Assembly (NCBI GenBank): GCA_934503195.1
Contig: CAKSVM010000040.1
Location: forward strand, 1-28,079
Length of the DNA: 28,079 nucleotides
Direction of reading: 5' to 3'
DNA from: an uncultured Eubacteriales bacterium
GTDB taxonomy: Bacteria; Bacillota; Clostridia; Oscillospirales; CAG-272
The first letter of the stretch is position 1. Every line of letters begins with the position of its first letter. Positions 1 through 7,660 of the stretch are shown piece after piece. The notes under the pieces were generated by a model. That model searched no databases and was not told where the DNA came from. It saw only the letters and a list, made by a program, of their open reading frames with translations. The translations under genes were made by a program, and so were the position numbers.

Positions 1-146
1 TCTGACCTAGTGCGCCCTGTGCGGACGGACACAGGGAAATTCTACACTATTTGCCATCGTTTCGCATCACCGATTTGATTTATTGTGGTTGTGCGGTGTT
101 GCCTTTACAGAAAATTGATGTGACTTACAACTGAACGCGCGAAAGG
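1..146. other. Non-coding left edge of the window
   Basis: I see no convincing gene here. There is a 7-bp inverted repeat (CCCTGTG at 15-21 pairing with CACAGGG at 30-36). The stretch may be the 3' untranslated end of a gene lying to the left, since a terminator follows at 147-182. Confidence 0.4.
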
Positions 147-183
147 CGTGGTGCCGGCTTGAGGGTCGGCACCGCGTTTTTTG
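147..183 (+). terminator. Rho-independent terminator
   Basis: A 12-bp stem (147-158 with 165-176, two G-U pairs) and a six-base loop are followed directly by six Ts at 177-182. It probably ends transcription of a plus-strand gene outside the window. Confidence 0.8.
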
Positions 184-198
184 TTCTGAGTTGGGTTT

Positions 199-220
199 AT
201 CGCCGAGTACAAACGGCGAT
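199..220 (+). repeat. Perfect 7-bp hairpin upstream of the stalk-domain gene
   Basis: ATCGCCG at 199-205 pairs perfectly with CGGCGAT at 214-220 across an eight-base loop. No T-run follows, so it is not a terminator. It lies just before a purine-rich ribosome-binding-like site at about 235-242. Its role is unknown. Confidence 0.4.
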
Positions 221-410
221 CAGGAATTTTTAATTAGAGGAGACAAGCATGAGAATCCTTACTACCCTGTTCACGGCAATTTCGTTACCGCTCAGCGGAA
301 TGTCAGGTTATACGCTCATCAATAACGCTGAAAAAAAATCTCTGTTTCGCGGAACTTTTTCTTCTCCCTTGCGTCTAATACATCAAAGAAAGTCAAAAAG
401 GAGAAGAAAA

Positions 411-941
411 ATGAAACCCTCAAAAATCATCGCCGCTATCTGCGCGGCTCTTACCTTTACAACACCTGTTTTCGCTGACGTTCCGAACATAAAGGGCGTG
501 TATCCCGCGTCGCGTATGAAGGACCGCGTAATCTACGACTCGATCAGTCTCTTCGCGCGAGGAGAGCTTGTAAGTCACGAAAAGTATCCAGCCGCGCCTT
601 ATTATAAAAACGGAAAGCTGATGGTTCCGCTCCGCGCTGTAGCCGAGAGCCTCGGACTTGAAGTGACCTACAACAAATCGACCGGGGAGATCAACGTCGA
701 CGACAACTATATCCGCCGCGCGTCACTCTTCGCAGGCGACTCAAAGGTCTCCTTCAAAGGCCATCTTAAGGCGATCAACATGGATATGGAATGGGACTAT
801 GAGGTTCCGTTCGAGCTTGTCGAGGACAATCTTTACGTTCCCGTCGAGTTCTTTGAGGCCTTCATATACGAGGTTCAGTACGAGATCAAGGACGGTGTCC
901 TGAACGTCGACATCACACCGCAGATGGCTTATATTGACTGA
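411..941 (+). CDS. Secreted stalk-domain (copper amine oxidase N-domain-like) protein
   Basis: Small exported protein of 176 residues. Residues 1-22 form a signal peptide ending PVFA before DVP. Residues about 66-100 carry the motif GKLMVPLRAVAESLGLEV followed by a beta-strand segment. This is typical of the copper amine oxidase N-terminal ('stalk') domain that Firmicutes use in cell-surface proteins, usually as a non-catalytic module. A second, more divergent copy (NLYVPVEFFEAF) follows near the C-terminus. The frame stays open back to an ATG at 249 that also has a purine-rich site. I chose 411 because it has an AAAGGAGAA site at the right distance and starts an obvious signal peptide. No enzymatic function is implied. 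A terminator follows at 959-990, so the gene looks monocistronic. Confidence 0.8.
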   Translation: MKPSKIIAAICAALTFTTPVFADVPNIKGVYPASRMKDRVIYDSISLFARGELVSHEKYPAAPYYKNGKLMVPLRAVAESLGLEVTYNKSTGEINVDDNYIRRASLFAGDSKVSFKGHLKAINMDMEWDYEVPFELVEDNLYVPVEFFEAFIYEVQYEIKDGVLNVDITPQMAYID

Positions 942-958
942 GCAGAATGACAACGCGA

Positions 959-990
959 AAACGCGGCCGGAGCCCCGGCAGCGTTTTTCT
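959..990 (+). terminator. Terminator between convergent genes
   Basis: A stem with arms 961-970 and 975-984 (one G-A mismatch, loop 971-974) is followed by TTTTTCTTTT. It ends the stalk-domain gene. On the other strand a short T-run also follows the stem, so it may serve the convergent Nudix gene too. Confidence 0.7.
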
Positions 991-999
991 TTTATTTAA

Positions 1000-1515
1000 T
1001 CAGCTGATACGGCAGAATCCTCCGCCGATTTTCGGAATCTCGTGCGATCCCGGATAAAGCTCACCCCGCGCTCTGAGCCCGTGAATCTCCTCGGTCGTCG
1101 CCCACTTCGCCGCGCAGGTCTCGCCCTCCTGAAGCTTCACCGACTCGATCGGATAGTCGCCGCGGAACATATAAACGTCGATGAACCCCGGATTCTTCCA
1201 GCGCGGATAATCGTATCTCGTCGACGAGATAAGCTTCCCCGTCGAGGCGTCAAGCTCGATTCCAAGCTCCTCGCGCACCTCGCGGAGCGCGGCCGTGAAG
1301 GTGTCCTCGCCCGCGACGACCGAGCCGCCCGTCGCTTCCCATTTCCCGGCCATCCACTTCTCGGGACTCCGCTTTGAGATCAGCCACTTTCCCTCGCTGT
1401 TCTGGATCCAGACCTGCACCACAAGATGGTAATCGTCCGGATTCATTTCCTTTCCGCGCTCCTGAAGACGTCCGGTCTTCACTCTGGCGCGGTCATAGAT
1501 ATCCCAAAGCTCCAT
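1000..1515 (-). CDS. Nudix hydrolase
   Basis: Nudix enzymes cleave nucleoside-diphosphate-X bonds using a metal held by the Nudix box. The full consensus (Gx5Ex7REUxEExGU) is present: counting from an upstream TTG at 1524, G67, E73 and REVREELGI at 81-89. The N-terminal segment (WDIYDRARVKTG) resembles the isopentenyl-diphosphate-isomerase-like Nudix branch, but I cannot assign the substrate. I chose the ATG at 1515, one base after the stop codon of the upstream kinase-like gene, because the in-frame TTG at 1524 has no better ribosome site. That gives 171 residues. The tight spacing implies translational coupling with the APH-like gene, so the pair may modify and recycle a related small molecule. 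Confidence 0.85.
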   Translation of the reverse strand: MELWDIYDRARVKTGRLQERGKEMNPDDYHLVVQVWIQNSEGKWLISKRSPEKWMAGKWEATGGSVVAGEDTFTAALREVREELGIELDASTGKLISSTRYDYPRWKNPGFIDVYMFRGDYPIESVKLQEGETCAAKWATTEEIHGLRARGELYPGSHEIPKIGGGFCRIS

Positions 1516-1516
1516 G

Positions 1517-2587
1517 TCAGTCAAAAAGCTCGCTCGCGAAGATCTTTCTCGCGTCGCTGTTTATCTCCTCGTACATCGCTGAAAGCATCTCGTCGGCCGC
1601 GTCGCAGGAGCCCGGAGTGTGCATAAGCTCGGCAAGCTTTTCGACCTTGGTGTGCCAGAGTGCGCTGTAGGCCGGGTAAAGCTCGCAGGCCGCCATTCTC
1701 TCGTCGGGCGTCAGCGGGCAGATCGCGCGGTAGCCGTCAAGGAAGCTCCTGAAGACTCCCGGACGATCCGAATCCGAAAGTCCGTCGGCAAGCAGAGACT
1801 CGTTCGCCATTGTCAGTCCCTCAAGAATCATATCGCCGATAAGCGTCTCGTCTCCGGCGTTGTTGAAGTCGAAGACTCCGAGTCTCTCTCCCGCGCTGTA
1901 GATGTTTCCGAGCGAAATGTCGCCCTGAACCGCGCTGCAGGGAAGTCTTCCCCAGACGTCGGCGGCCGACGCGAGCTTGCGGTCATAGATCGCGATTATC
2001 TCGCGGCAGAGTTCGGGCTTCTTGCAGAAGCGGTGCGGATAGGACACCGACTTTATAAGACTTGCCTCGGCGTGTCCGGCAAGCTCGCGGAAGCTGTCGA
2101 TTCCGCTGACTGAATTCTTTCCGAGCGCGCCCCACATCGTCGTCGCGCCGATCTTGAAGTTGTCGCGGAATGAGAGACGGTGAATCCGCGCCATGAGCTT
2201 TCCGGCCTCGCGCGCCATATCGTTGTCGACTGTCTTGGTCAGCGACTCGGCGTGATCCTCAAGAACAACATTCAGTCGGACTCCATCGATTGTCCGCTCG
2301 ACACAGTAGTTCCCGCCGATCGAATAATGCTCGGGTGTCGCGATTCCGTTGCGGCGCAGATGCTCTGCGAAGACGCACTGACGCTCAATTTCGGTGTGCG
2401 AGTGTCCCGGCTCGCGGATGAGCTTCAACACAAGCGGGCCGCGGTGCTTGACGTCGACCTTCGCGACGATCTTGTAGTTGTTCGTCTCGGGATTCTGACG
2501 GTCGATGAAGTACTCGATATTCGTTATGGCGGTTGAAATTCCGTAGTCGCGCAGAATCGGCGCGAGGATTTCGGGCGTGATGTTCAT
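1517..2587 (-). CDS. APH-family small-molecule phosphotransferase
   Basis: A 356-residue protein with the aminoglycoside-phosphotransferase/choline-kinase fold. The catalytic-loop motif reads VQGDISLGNI, where the usual HGD is QGD but the Asp and Asn are kept. The metal-binding motif reads FDFNNAGDE. An N-terminal ATP-lobe segment (ISTAITNIEYFI... NYKIVAKV) is visible. These enzymes transfer the ATP gamma-phosphate to sugars, choline, homoserine or drugs, and the substrate here is unknown. The start at 2587 is supported by GGAGGT seven bases upstream and by the promoter at 2620-2648, whose start site would lie near 2613, downstream of the alternative ATG at 2617. Cotranscribed with the Nudix gene. 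Confidence 0.8.
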   Translation of the reverse strand: MNITPEILAPILRDYGISTAITNIEYFIDRQNPETNNYKIVAKVDVKHRGPLVLKLIREPGHSHTEIERQCVFAEHLRRNGIATPEHYSIGGNYCVERTIDGVRLNVVLEDHAESLTKTVDNDMAREAGKLMARIHRLSFRDNFKIGATTMWGALGKNSVSGIDSFRELAGHAEASLIKSVSYPHRFCKKPELCREIIAIYDRKLASAADVWGRLPCSAVQGDISLGNIYSAGERLGVFDFNNAGDETLIGDMILEGLTMANESLLADGLSDSDRPGVFRSFLDGYRAICPLTPDERMAACELYPAYSALWHTKVEKLAELMHTPGSCDAADEMLSAMYEEINSDARKIFASELFD

Positions 2588-2619
2588 ATTAATACCTCCG
2601 GTGAGTTCTGGATACATAT

Positions 2620-2648
2620 ATTATACTATAAATCTGCGCGCGATGCAA
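2620..2648 (-). promoter_or_regulatory. Sigma-A promoter of the APH/Nudix unit
   Basis: On the minus strand, TTGCAT (2648-2643) and TATAAT (2625-2620) are separated by exactly 17 bp. The predicted start near 2613 leaves a 5' leader of about 25 bases. Confidence 0.75.
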
Positions 2649-2693
2649 GTATATTCTGAAAAAAACGGGAAAAAATCTATGATATGAAAATCC

Positions 2694-2710
2694 CGGAGGC
2701 CTGACCTCCG
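2694..2710 (+). repeat. Hairpin ahead of the alcohol dehydrogenase ribosome site
   Basis: CGGAGG (2694-2699) pairs perfectly with CCTCCG (2705-2710). It is followed by AAAAAAAGG, so it is not a plus-strand terminator. It may stabilise the 5' end of the transcript or tune translation of the gene at 2731. Confidence 0.35.
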
Positions 2711-2730
2711 CAAAAAAAGGAAACAAGTAT

Positions 2731-3786
2731 ATGAAATGTTACGCGATGCTGAAAATCGGTGAAACCGGATGGATTGAAAAGGAGAAGCCGGCTTGCGGCG
2801 CGCTTGACGCGATAGTCCGTCCGATCGCCGTTTCTCCATGCACCTCGGACGTCCACACGGTCTATGAGGGCGCGATCGGCGACCGCCATGACATGGTGCT
2901 CGGCCACGAGGCGGTCGGCGAGGTATGCGAGGTCGGAAGCCTTGTGAAGGATATAAAGGTTGGAGACCGGGTCATCGTCCCCGCGATAACTCCCGACTGG
3001 GGGAGCGTCGAGGCGCAGAACGGATTCGCGATGCACTCGGGCGGAATGCTCGCCGGATGGAAATTCTCAAACTTCAAGGACGGTGTTTTTGCGGAATTCT
3101 TCCACGTGAACGACGCCGACGCCAATCTTGCCAGACTCCCCGATAACGTCGACCCGGCCGAGGCCGTCATGCTCTCGGATATGATTCCGACCGGATTCCA
3201 CGGAGCCGAGCTTGCCGATATAAAATACGGCGAAAGCGTCTGCGTCATCGGAATCGGCCCGGTCGGACTGATGGCGGTCGCCGGAAGCGTGATTCGCGGC
3301 GCGGGAAGGGTTTTCGCGGTCGGCTCGCGCCCAAGATGCGTCGAGGCGGCGAAGAACTATGGCGCGACCGATATAATAAACTACCGCGACGGAGATATCG
3401 TCGCGCAGATAAACGAGCTTACAAACGGCACCGGAGTCGACAAAGTCATCGTCGCGGGCGGAGACAACGACACCTTCATCGACGCCGTGAAGATCTGCCG
3501 TCCGGGCGGAATAATCGGAAATGTGAATTATCTCGGAAACGGAGACTTCATCCGAATTCCCCGCGTCGAATGGGGCTGCGGAATGGGACACAAAACGATC
3601 GCGGGCGGACTCATGCCGGGCGGACGTCTCCGCATGGAACGCCTTGTGAAGCTCCTTGAATACGGCCGTCTCGACGTCTCGCCGCTCCTGACCCACCGTT
3701 TCAGCGGCTTTGAGCATATCGGAGAGGCACTTGAACTCATGCGTGACAAGCCGCGCGATCTCATAAAGCCCGTCGTGGTTGTTTGA
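2731..3786 (+). CDS. NADP-dependent zinc secondary alcohol dehydrogenase
   Basis: Medium-chain dehydrogenase of 351 residues, close in length and motif order to the C. beijerinckii/Thermoanaerobacter brockii enzymes, which interconvert secondary alcohols and ketones with NADP(H). The zinc ligands of that family are visible: C37 (AVSPCTSD), H59 and E60 (LGHEAVGE), and the Asp of LSDMIPTGFHG near 150. The Rossmann motif (GIGPVGLMA) is followed by VGSRPRC, the Ser-Arg pair that recognises the 2'-phosphate of NADP. The segment HSGGMLAGWKFSNFKDGVF is characteristic of the tetrameric secondary-alcohol branch. The ribosome site is AAAAGGAAA. The gene stands alone, so its natural substrate (2-butanol, isopropanol or another) cannot be inferred from context. 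Confidence 0.92.
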   Translation: MKCYAMLKIGETGWIEKEKPACGALDAIVRPIAVSPCTSDVHTVYEGAIGDRHDMVLGHEAVGEVCEVGSLVKDIKVGDRVIVPAITPDWGSVEAQNGFAMHSGGMLAGWKFSNFKDGVFAEFFHVNDADANLARLPDNVDPAEAVMLSDMIPTGFHGAELADIKYGESVCVIGIGPVGLMAVAGSVIRGAGRVFAVGSRPRCVEAAKNYGATDIINYRDGDIVAQINELTNGTGVDKVIVAGGDNDTFIDAVKICRPGGIIGNVNYLGNGDFIRIPRVEWGCGMGHKTIAGGLMPGGRLRMERLVKLLEYGRLDVSPLLTHRFSGFEHIGEALELMRDKPRDLIKPVVVV

Positions 3787-3842
3787 AAAACGCGATAACC
3801 GTTCCGATCTTCTGGTATTAAAATCTTTTCTTTTTTTGACGC

Positions 3843-3871
3843 TGTTATTATGACCACAAGTGCTGTATAAT
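3843..3871 (+). promoter_or_regulatory. Probable promoter of the ECF S-component gene
   Basis: A perfect TATAAT at 3866-3871 has a weak -35 (TGTTAT, 3843-3848) 17 bp upstream. The predicted start near 3878 gives a leader of about 25 bases before the ATG at 3902. Confidence 0.55.
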
Positions 3872-3901
3872 ATTAGCAATCAAAGAAAGGAAGAAGAAAC
3901 C

Positions 3902-4435
3902 ATGAAAAAAGATTTTTCAGTACACTCGGTAAAATGGATCGCCGTCACAGGTATGTTTATGGCACTTGTCGTTGTGATGAGCATGAGTATATTCAGCATT
4001 CCGGTTCCCGGCGGGCACCTCTATATCTGTGATATCGCGGTCTGCACCGCCGCGATAATCCTCGATCCGCTCGGAGCGTTCATCGCGGGCGGCGTAGGCA
4101 CATTCCTCGGCGACGCGATATTCTATCCCGCGCCGATGTTCGTCTCGCTCGTGACGCACGGACTGCAAGCCGTCGTGATCTCGCTCTGCACCAGAAAGCT
4201 TAAGATGAAGAAGCCGCTCGCGTCCGGAATCGGAGTTACCCTCGGCGCGATCATAATGGTTGTCGGCTACACGATCGGCCGCGCGTATGTCTACGCGACC
4301 CCGGCCGCGTCAATCGCCAAGCTGCCGTATGAGATCCTTCAGGCCGCGATCGGAGCCGTTGTCTCGATGATTCTCTGCTATCCCTGCCACCTCGTCGATC
4401 TCTTCCACAAGATCCTCGGTAAGGAAACGAAATAA
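3902..4435 (+). CDS. ECF transporter S component (substrate-binding membrane subunit)
   Basis: Integral membrane protein of 177 residues with about five or six hydrophobic segments. It has the small-S-subunit layout of energy-coupling-factor vitamin importers: an N-terminal helix with the MAL/VV motif used to dock the EcfT subunit (TGMFMALVVVMSM), a loop PVPGGHLYICD before the next segment, and glycine-rich GGVGTFLGDAIFYPAP. It resembles the riboflavin-type/PF07155 S subunits, but I cannot name the ligand. No EcfA or EcfT genes are nearby, so it would use the shared module encoded elsewhere (group II ECF). The start at 3902 is set by AAAGGAAG; an upstream in-frame ATG at 3860 would precede the -10 box. 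Confidence 0.85.
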   Translation: MKKDFSVHSVKWIAVTGMFMALVVVMSMSIFSIPVPGGHLYICDIAVCTAAIILDPLGAFIAGGVGTFLGDAIFYPAPMFVSLVTHGLQAVVISLCTRKLKMKKPLASGIGVTLGAIIMVVGYTIGRAYVYATPAASIAKLPYEILQAAIGAVVSMILCYPCHLVDLFHKILGKETK

Positions 4436-4509
4436 TCCCCGCGAAAAAGAAGAGAAGAAAAGAAATTTCGCGTCCGTCGGGTCGACCGATTCCGAAGGCG
4501 CGAAGCTAA

Positions 4510-4553
4510 CCTCCCGTGACAGAGCTTATCTGCCACGGGAGGCGTTTTTTGTT
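4510..4553 (+). terminator. Terminator after the ECF gene
   Basis: CCTCCCGTG (4510-4518) pairs with CACGGGAGG (4534-4542) around a 15-base loop that can pair partly with itself. A run of Ts starts at 4545. Confidence 0.75.
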
Positions 4554-4634
4554 TTGCGCGGCGGATTTGATGAGAATTGTGATGAACGACAAATAACAAT
4601 CCCGGTAACCGCAAAATTTCGTCGGAACGCACTA

Positions 4635-4663
4635 TTGCAATACAAAACATTTTGTGATATAAT
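4635..4663 (+). promoter_or_regulatory. Sigma-A promoter with extended -10
   Basis: TTGCAA (4635-4640), a 17-bp spacer and TATAAT (4658-4663) preceded by TGA, forming an extended -10. It drives the two-gene unit 4728-7310 with a 5' leader of about 55 bases. Confidence 0.8.
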
Positions 4664-4727
4664 TATGATATGGAAGCCGGTACACGGGCGGCGTTTATGA
4701 GATTACAAACCACGGAGGCTTTGAATT

Positions 4728-5123
4728 ATGAGAGGAAAAATACTCAGGGCAGTGACAATTATGATCATAACGGCGGGGATTTTTGCCGGGGGTGGATCGG
4801 ACGCCGGATTTCCGGCCGTCAATCTCGACGTCTCGCGCTACGACAACCGTTCGATGAATCCACAGGACAGTGGAAACGGCTTTTTTGTCGGGGAGGACAG
4901 GCTGACGCTTACATATTATGAAGGAAAATATCCGAGGGAGTTCCCAGACGCGGTAAACTATCTGAACACCGGAATTTTTGTCAGCGACGCCGTGACCTCG
5001 GTAGGCGTCTGCGATTCAGACAAAATCAGCGCGGAGGTTTACACAAGCGTTGATCGCGGGGAAATCATCCGTTTTCAACTCACAAGCACCGATGGCGGCG
5101 TCACTTGGAAATATGCAGAATAA
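4728..5123 (+). CDS. Small secreted protein of unknown function with one Asp-box motif
   Basis: A 131-residue protein starting after a GGAGG site. Residues about 1-22 are a signal-peptide-like hydrophobic stretch with no lipobox cysteine. The mature part is short and beta-rich. It ends with the motif STDGGVTW, which matches the SxDxGxTW Asp-box found in beta-propeller proteins such as sialidases. A single box is too little to build a propeller, so this is only a resemblance. I do not recognise the family. Its stop is 12 bases from the start of the large lipoprotein gene, so the two are cotranscribed and their products may meet at the cell surface. Confidence 0.7.
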   Translation: MRGKILRAVTIMIITAGIFAGGGSDAGFPAVNLDVSRYDNRSMNPQDSGNGFFVGEDRLTLTYYEGKYPREFPDAVNYLNTGIFVSDAVTSVGVCDSDKISAEVYTSVDRGEIIRFQLTSTDGGVTWKYAE

Positions 5124-5135
5124 AGGGGAAGATTC

Positions 5136-7310
5136 ATGAGAAGATCACTTATAATACTGCTGGTTCTGTCGCTTCTGCTCGCGTCCTCCTGCGGGAGCGG
5201 AAACACGGAAATGCCGTCCGGTGAATCCACCGCCGGGGAAAACACTTCAAAGGCCGACGAGACCTCACGTAAGCCGGAATCCGAGTCTGCGGGCGAAAGC
5301 ACTGCCGTGACGTCCGCGCCGGATTCGTCCGAAAAGGCCGGAACGACTGAGATTCCGGTCACTTCCGCGCCTGAGACCTCCGCGAACGAGATGCTTCCGG
5401 ACATAACGAGACTCACTGACGACGACATCCGCGCCATAATCACAAATGATCTCGGAAAGCTCAGCTCCTCCCAAGGCTCTATGGACAACGAAAAGGAGAT
5501 CATCGCGGAAAACCCCGAAGTTTTCGAGGAGATCATGTCGTTCGGCGAGAGGGCGATTCCGTTTCTGGATGAAATCATTTCCGACAATAAAACCGGGTAC
5601 ACTCTCGGCTGTATCGCAAAGTACGCGGCCTATACCCTTGATCCGTCGCGCGACGATCTGGTTTTCGAGTCTCCGGACAAAAAGGTCGGCCTCAGACTTT
5701 CGGTCGGAACATTCATGGGCAGTCGGTATAATTACGATATTTCGCCGACGTATGACAGGCTGACTCTGACCACCGCCGCTTCACCGGATAATCCGACCGT
5801 ATTTGCCCTGCCTGATTACACCGTGGCTGACGTGTCATGGTCGGACGGCGGGAAATACGCTGTTCTGATCGGAAAACAGAAAAACGATCGTTCTCCGTCT
5901 CCGGCGTCGCTTATCGACACGCTGACCGGGAAAATGACCGCGCTTCCCGAACTCGAAATCTACAACCGGATTCTCGAAAGCGAGCCGGGGCTCGAAATCT
6001 TCCTGTCCTTTGCCGCCGAAAGCTGTGAGTGGAGCGAGGGGAATCCGACGGTCGGATTTGAGCTGAAGGTCGGCGCGGCCTTCTATCCCCGGAAGATCCA
6101 CGGAAAATACACATTCAACACGAAGACAAACGAGATTATAAATGTAACATATGATCCGCTCACGGTCAGGACGCCGGACGAGACGCTGACCGACGAGGAG
6201 ATAAAAAAGGCCGTAGACGAGAATCTCGACATTCTGACCGCCGACGATAGTCTTTATGCCGAGGATAAAATAATCGCCGCGCATCCCGAGGCGTTTGAGA
6301 ATATTCTCGCACTCGGTAACGGCGCGGTGGAATATCTTAATGAAATCGGAAAGGGATACAAGCACGTTGGTGAGGACACATCTGGAAATAACCGCTGTTT
6401 TACCGCGAAAGCGGCGGCGTATGTGATAAATCCCGACGCGGACGATCTCACGTTCGCGTCTCCTGACGGCAGATATGAGCTGAAAGCGTCAGTATACTCG
6501 TTCTCGTCACTGGCCGATCCATTCTCGGGCGTTGATTACAAGCTTTGTCTCAGAGACAGCGGAACAAAAGCGGTGATTTCCGCCTTGCCGTCATACTTCG
6601 GGTTTTCACCGTCAATATATGATCAGATATATTGGTCGCCGGACAGCGAATACGTCGGGATAGAACAGGGATATCGGCATTATTTCACGTCTTTTCCGCT
6701 TCTTTCAGCAGAAAGCGGGAAGGTTATTGAACCGCCGGGTGAAGGCGGGCTTGAGGACTTCCTCGGGCTTGATCTTACGGCATACGATCCCGAGCATGGC
6801 TTTGATCTTGATAACACGCATATTTATCCGGACGAGTGGGGCGACGGAACGATCAGGATCCGTGTCGAAAAGAGCGGCTCGGTCGGTGTGTATGCTGACA
6901 TCGGATGGTATATCTATGATATTGAGAACGAGGAGATCATCGAGGCGGATTTCGGATTCATAACTTATCCGCCGGAGCTTTATGAAAAAGGATATCTTAA
7001 CGCGGTCAAACGATACAGACTCACGTCCGCGGGGACTGATATTTCGGCGTCCTATCCGGTTCTGAACGGCGGTGAGGAGAATTCCGCGATCGCCGCGATT
7101 AACGAACAGATTCATGACTATGTGATCTCAGACTGCGAGGCGCGCAAAGAAAAGGCGATGGTGTCCGAAACGCGCTGCGAGGTCACGAGGCTGGACGAGG
7201 AAGCGGTCGGCGTGCGTTTTATAGCTTCGTATGAGGAAAACGGAACGGCGCGTGAGGAGTCGCGGGACCTGACATTTGACCTTAAGACTGGGGAAGAGAT
7301 CACGGAGTGA
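5136..7310 (+). CDS. Large lipoprotein with a duplicated surface module, paralogue of 22006-24150
   Basis: A 724-residue lipoprotein: the signal peptide ends LLLASSC with C19 as the lipidation site, followed by about 70 residues of Ser/Thr/Glu/Pro-rich linker. Two homologous units follow. Unit A (about 93-345) begins LTDDDIRAI and unit B (from about 351) begins LTDEEIKKAV. Each has a helical stretch (NPEVFEEIMSFGERAIPFLDE; HPEAFENILALGNGAVEYLNE) followed by a propeller-like segment (VSWSDGGKYAVL; IYWSPDSEYVGI). The C-terminus (YPVLNGGEE ... TFDLKTGE) resembles the start of a DUF3298/RsiV-type domain but stops just after that motif, whereas the paralogue continues for about 90 residues. Function unknown; probably binds something at the outer face of the membrane. 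Confidence 0.75.
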   Translation: MRRSLIILLVLSLLLASSCGSGNTEMPSGESTAGENTSKADETSRKPESESAGESTAVTSAPDSSEKAGTTEIPVTSAPETSANEMLPDITRLTDDDIRAIITNDLGKLSSSQGSMDNEKEIIAENPEVFEEIMSFGERAIPFLDEIISDNKTGYTLGCIAKYAAYTLDPSRDDLVFESPDKKVGLRLSVGTFMGSRYNYDISPTYDRLTLTTAASPDNPTVFALPDYTVADVSWSDGGKYAVLIGKQKNDRSPSPASLIDTLTGKMTALPELEIYNRILESEPGLEIFLSFAAESCEWSEGNPTVGFELKVGAAFYPRKIHGKYTFNTKTNEIINVTYDPLTVRTPDETLTDEEIKKAVDENLDILTADDSLYAEDKIIAAHPEAFENILALGNGAVEYLNEIGKGYKHVGEDTSGNNRCFTAKAAAYVINPDADDLTFASPDGRYELKASVYSFSSLADPFSGVDYKLCLRDSGTKAVISALPSYFGFSPSIYDQIYWSPDSEYVGIEQGYRHYFTSFPLLSAESGKVIEPPGEGGLEDFLGLDLTAYDPEHGFDLDNTHIYPDEWGDGTIRIRVEKSGSVGVYADIGWYIYDIENEEIIEADFGFITYPPELYEKGYLNAVKRYRLTSAGTDISASYPVLNGGEENSAIAAINEQIHDYVISDCEARKEKAMVSETRCEVTRLDEEAVGVRFIASYEENGTAREESRDLTFDLKTGEEITE

Positions 7311-7373
7311 CCGCTGATGTGTCGGGAAAAAGCTGACACGTAAAAATGAATTTCCGGATTTCAAATATTGCAA

Positions 7374-7405
7374 AACACCACCGACGATTTTTGTCGGCGG
7401 TGTTT
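7374..7405 (+). terminator. Terminator after the large lipoprotein gene
   Basis: A 12-bp stem with one mismatch (7374-7385 with 7393-7404) is followed by TTTCTTTC. It separates this unit from the catabolic operon. Confidence 0.75.
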
Positions 7406-7467
7406 CTTTCTGTGCTTGGCAAAGCGTGATCAGAGCAACCGGAGATCCGAGAAAGAATGGAATCTAA

Positions 7468-7586
7468 TGCAAGATACTATCTAAAAACTTGCAAAAATGT
7501 ACGCACAGCACATCATAAATGTGCTGAAAATGAATATATCATGCCCATGATATGCAAACTCGCGGCGCGACACGCGCCGGGGTTTG
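7468..7586. repeat. Array of four consecutive hairpins upstream of the operon promoter
   Basis: Within 119 bases there are four inverted repeats in a row. TGCAAG at 7468 pairs with CTTGCA at 7488. CAGCACAT (7506-7513) pairs with ATGTGCTG (7519-7526). ATATCATG (7536-7543) pairs with CATGATAT (7546-7553) across only two bases. The last is CGGCGCG (7563-7569) with CGCGCCG (7573-7579), extended by CAAAC at 7555 with GTTTG at 7582. None is followed by a T-run. The 18-bp palindrome looks like an operator for a dimeric regulator. The others could be further operator sites or parts of a small RNA. Confidence 0.5.
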
Positions 7587-7625
7587 TGTGATATATAGAA
7601 TAAGGGCGTACGGAAAGATTCATGC

Positions 7626-7654
7626 TTGACTTTTCCTGAGGGGTGTGATATAAT
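7626..7654 (+). promoter_or_regulatory. Promoter of the pyrimidine-catabolic operon
   Basis: TTGACT (7626-7631), a 17-bp spacer and TATAAT (7649-7654) preceded by TGA. The predicted start near 7661 gives a leader of about 144 bases before the ATPase start codon. Confidence 0.8.
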
Positions 7655-7660
7655 ATATAC

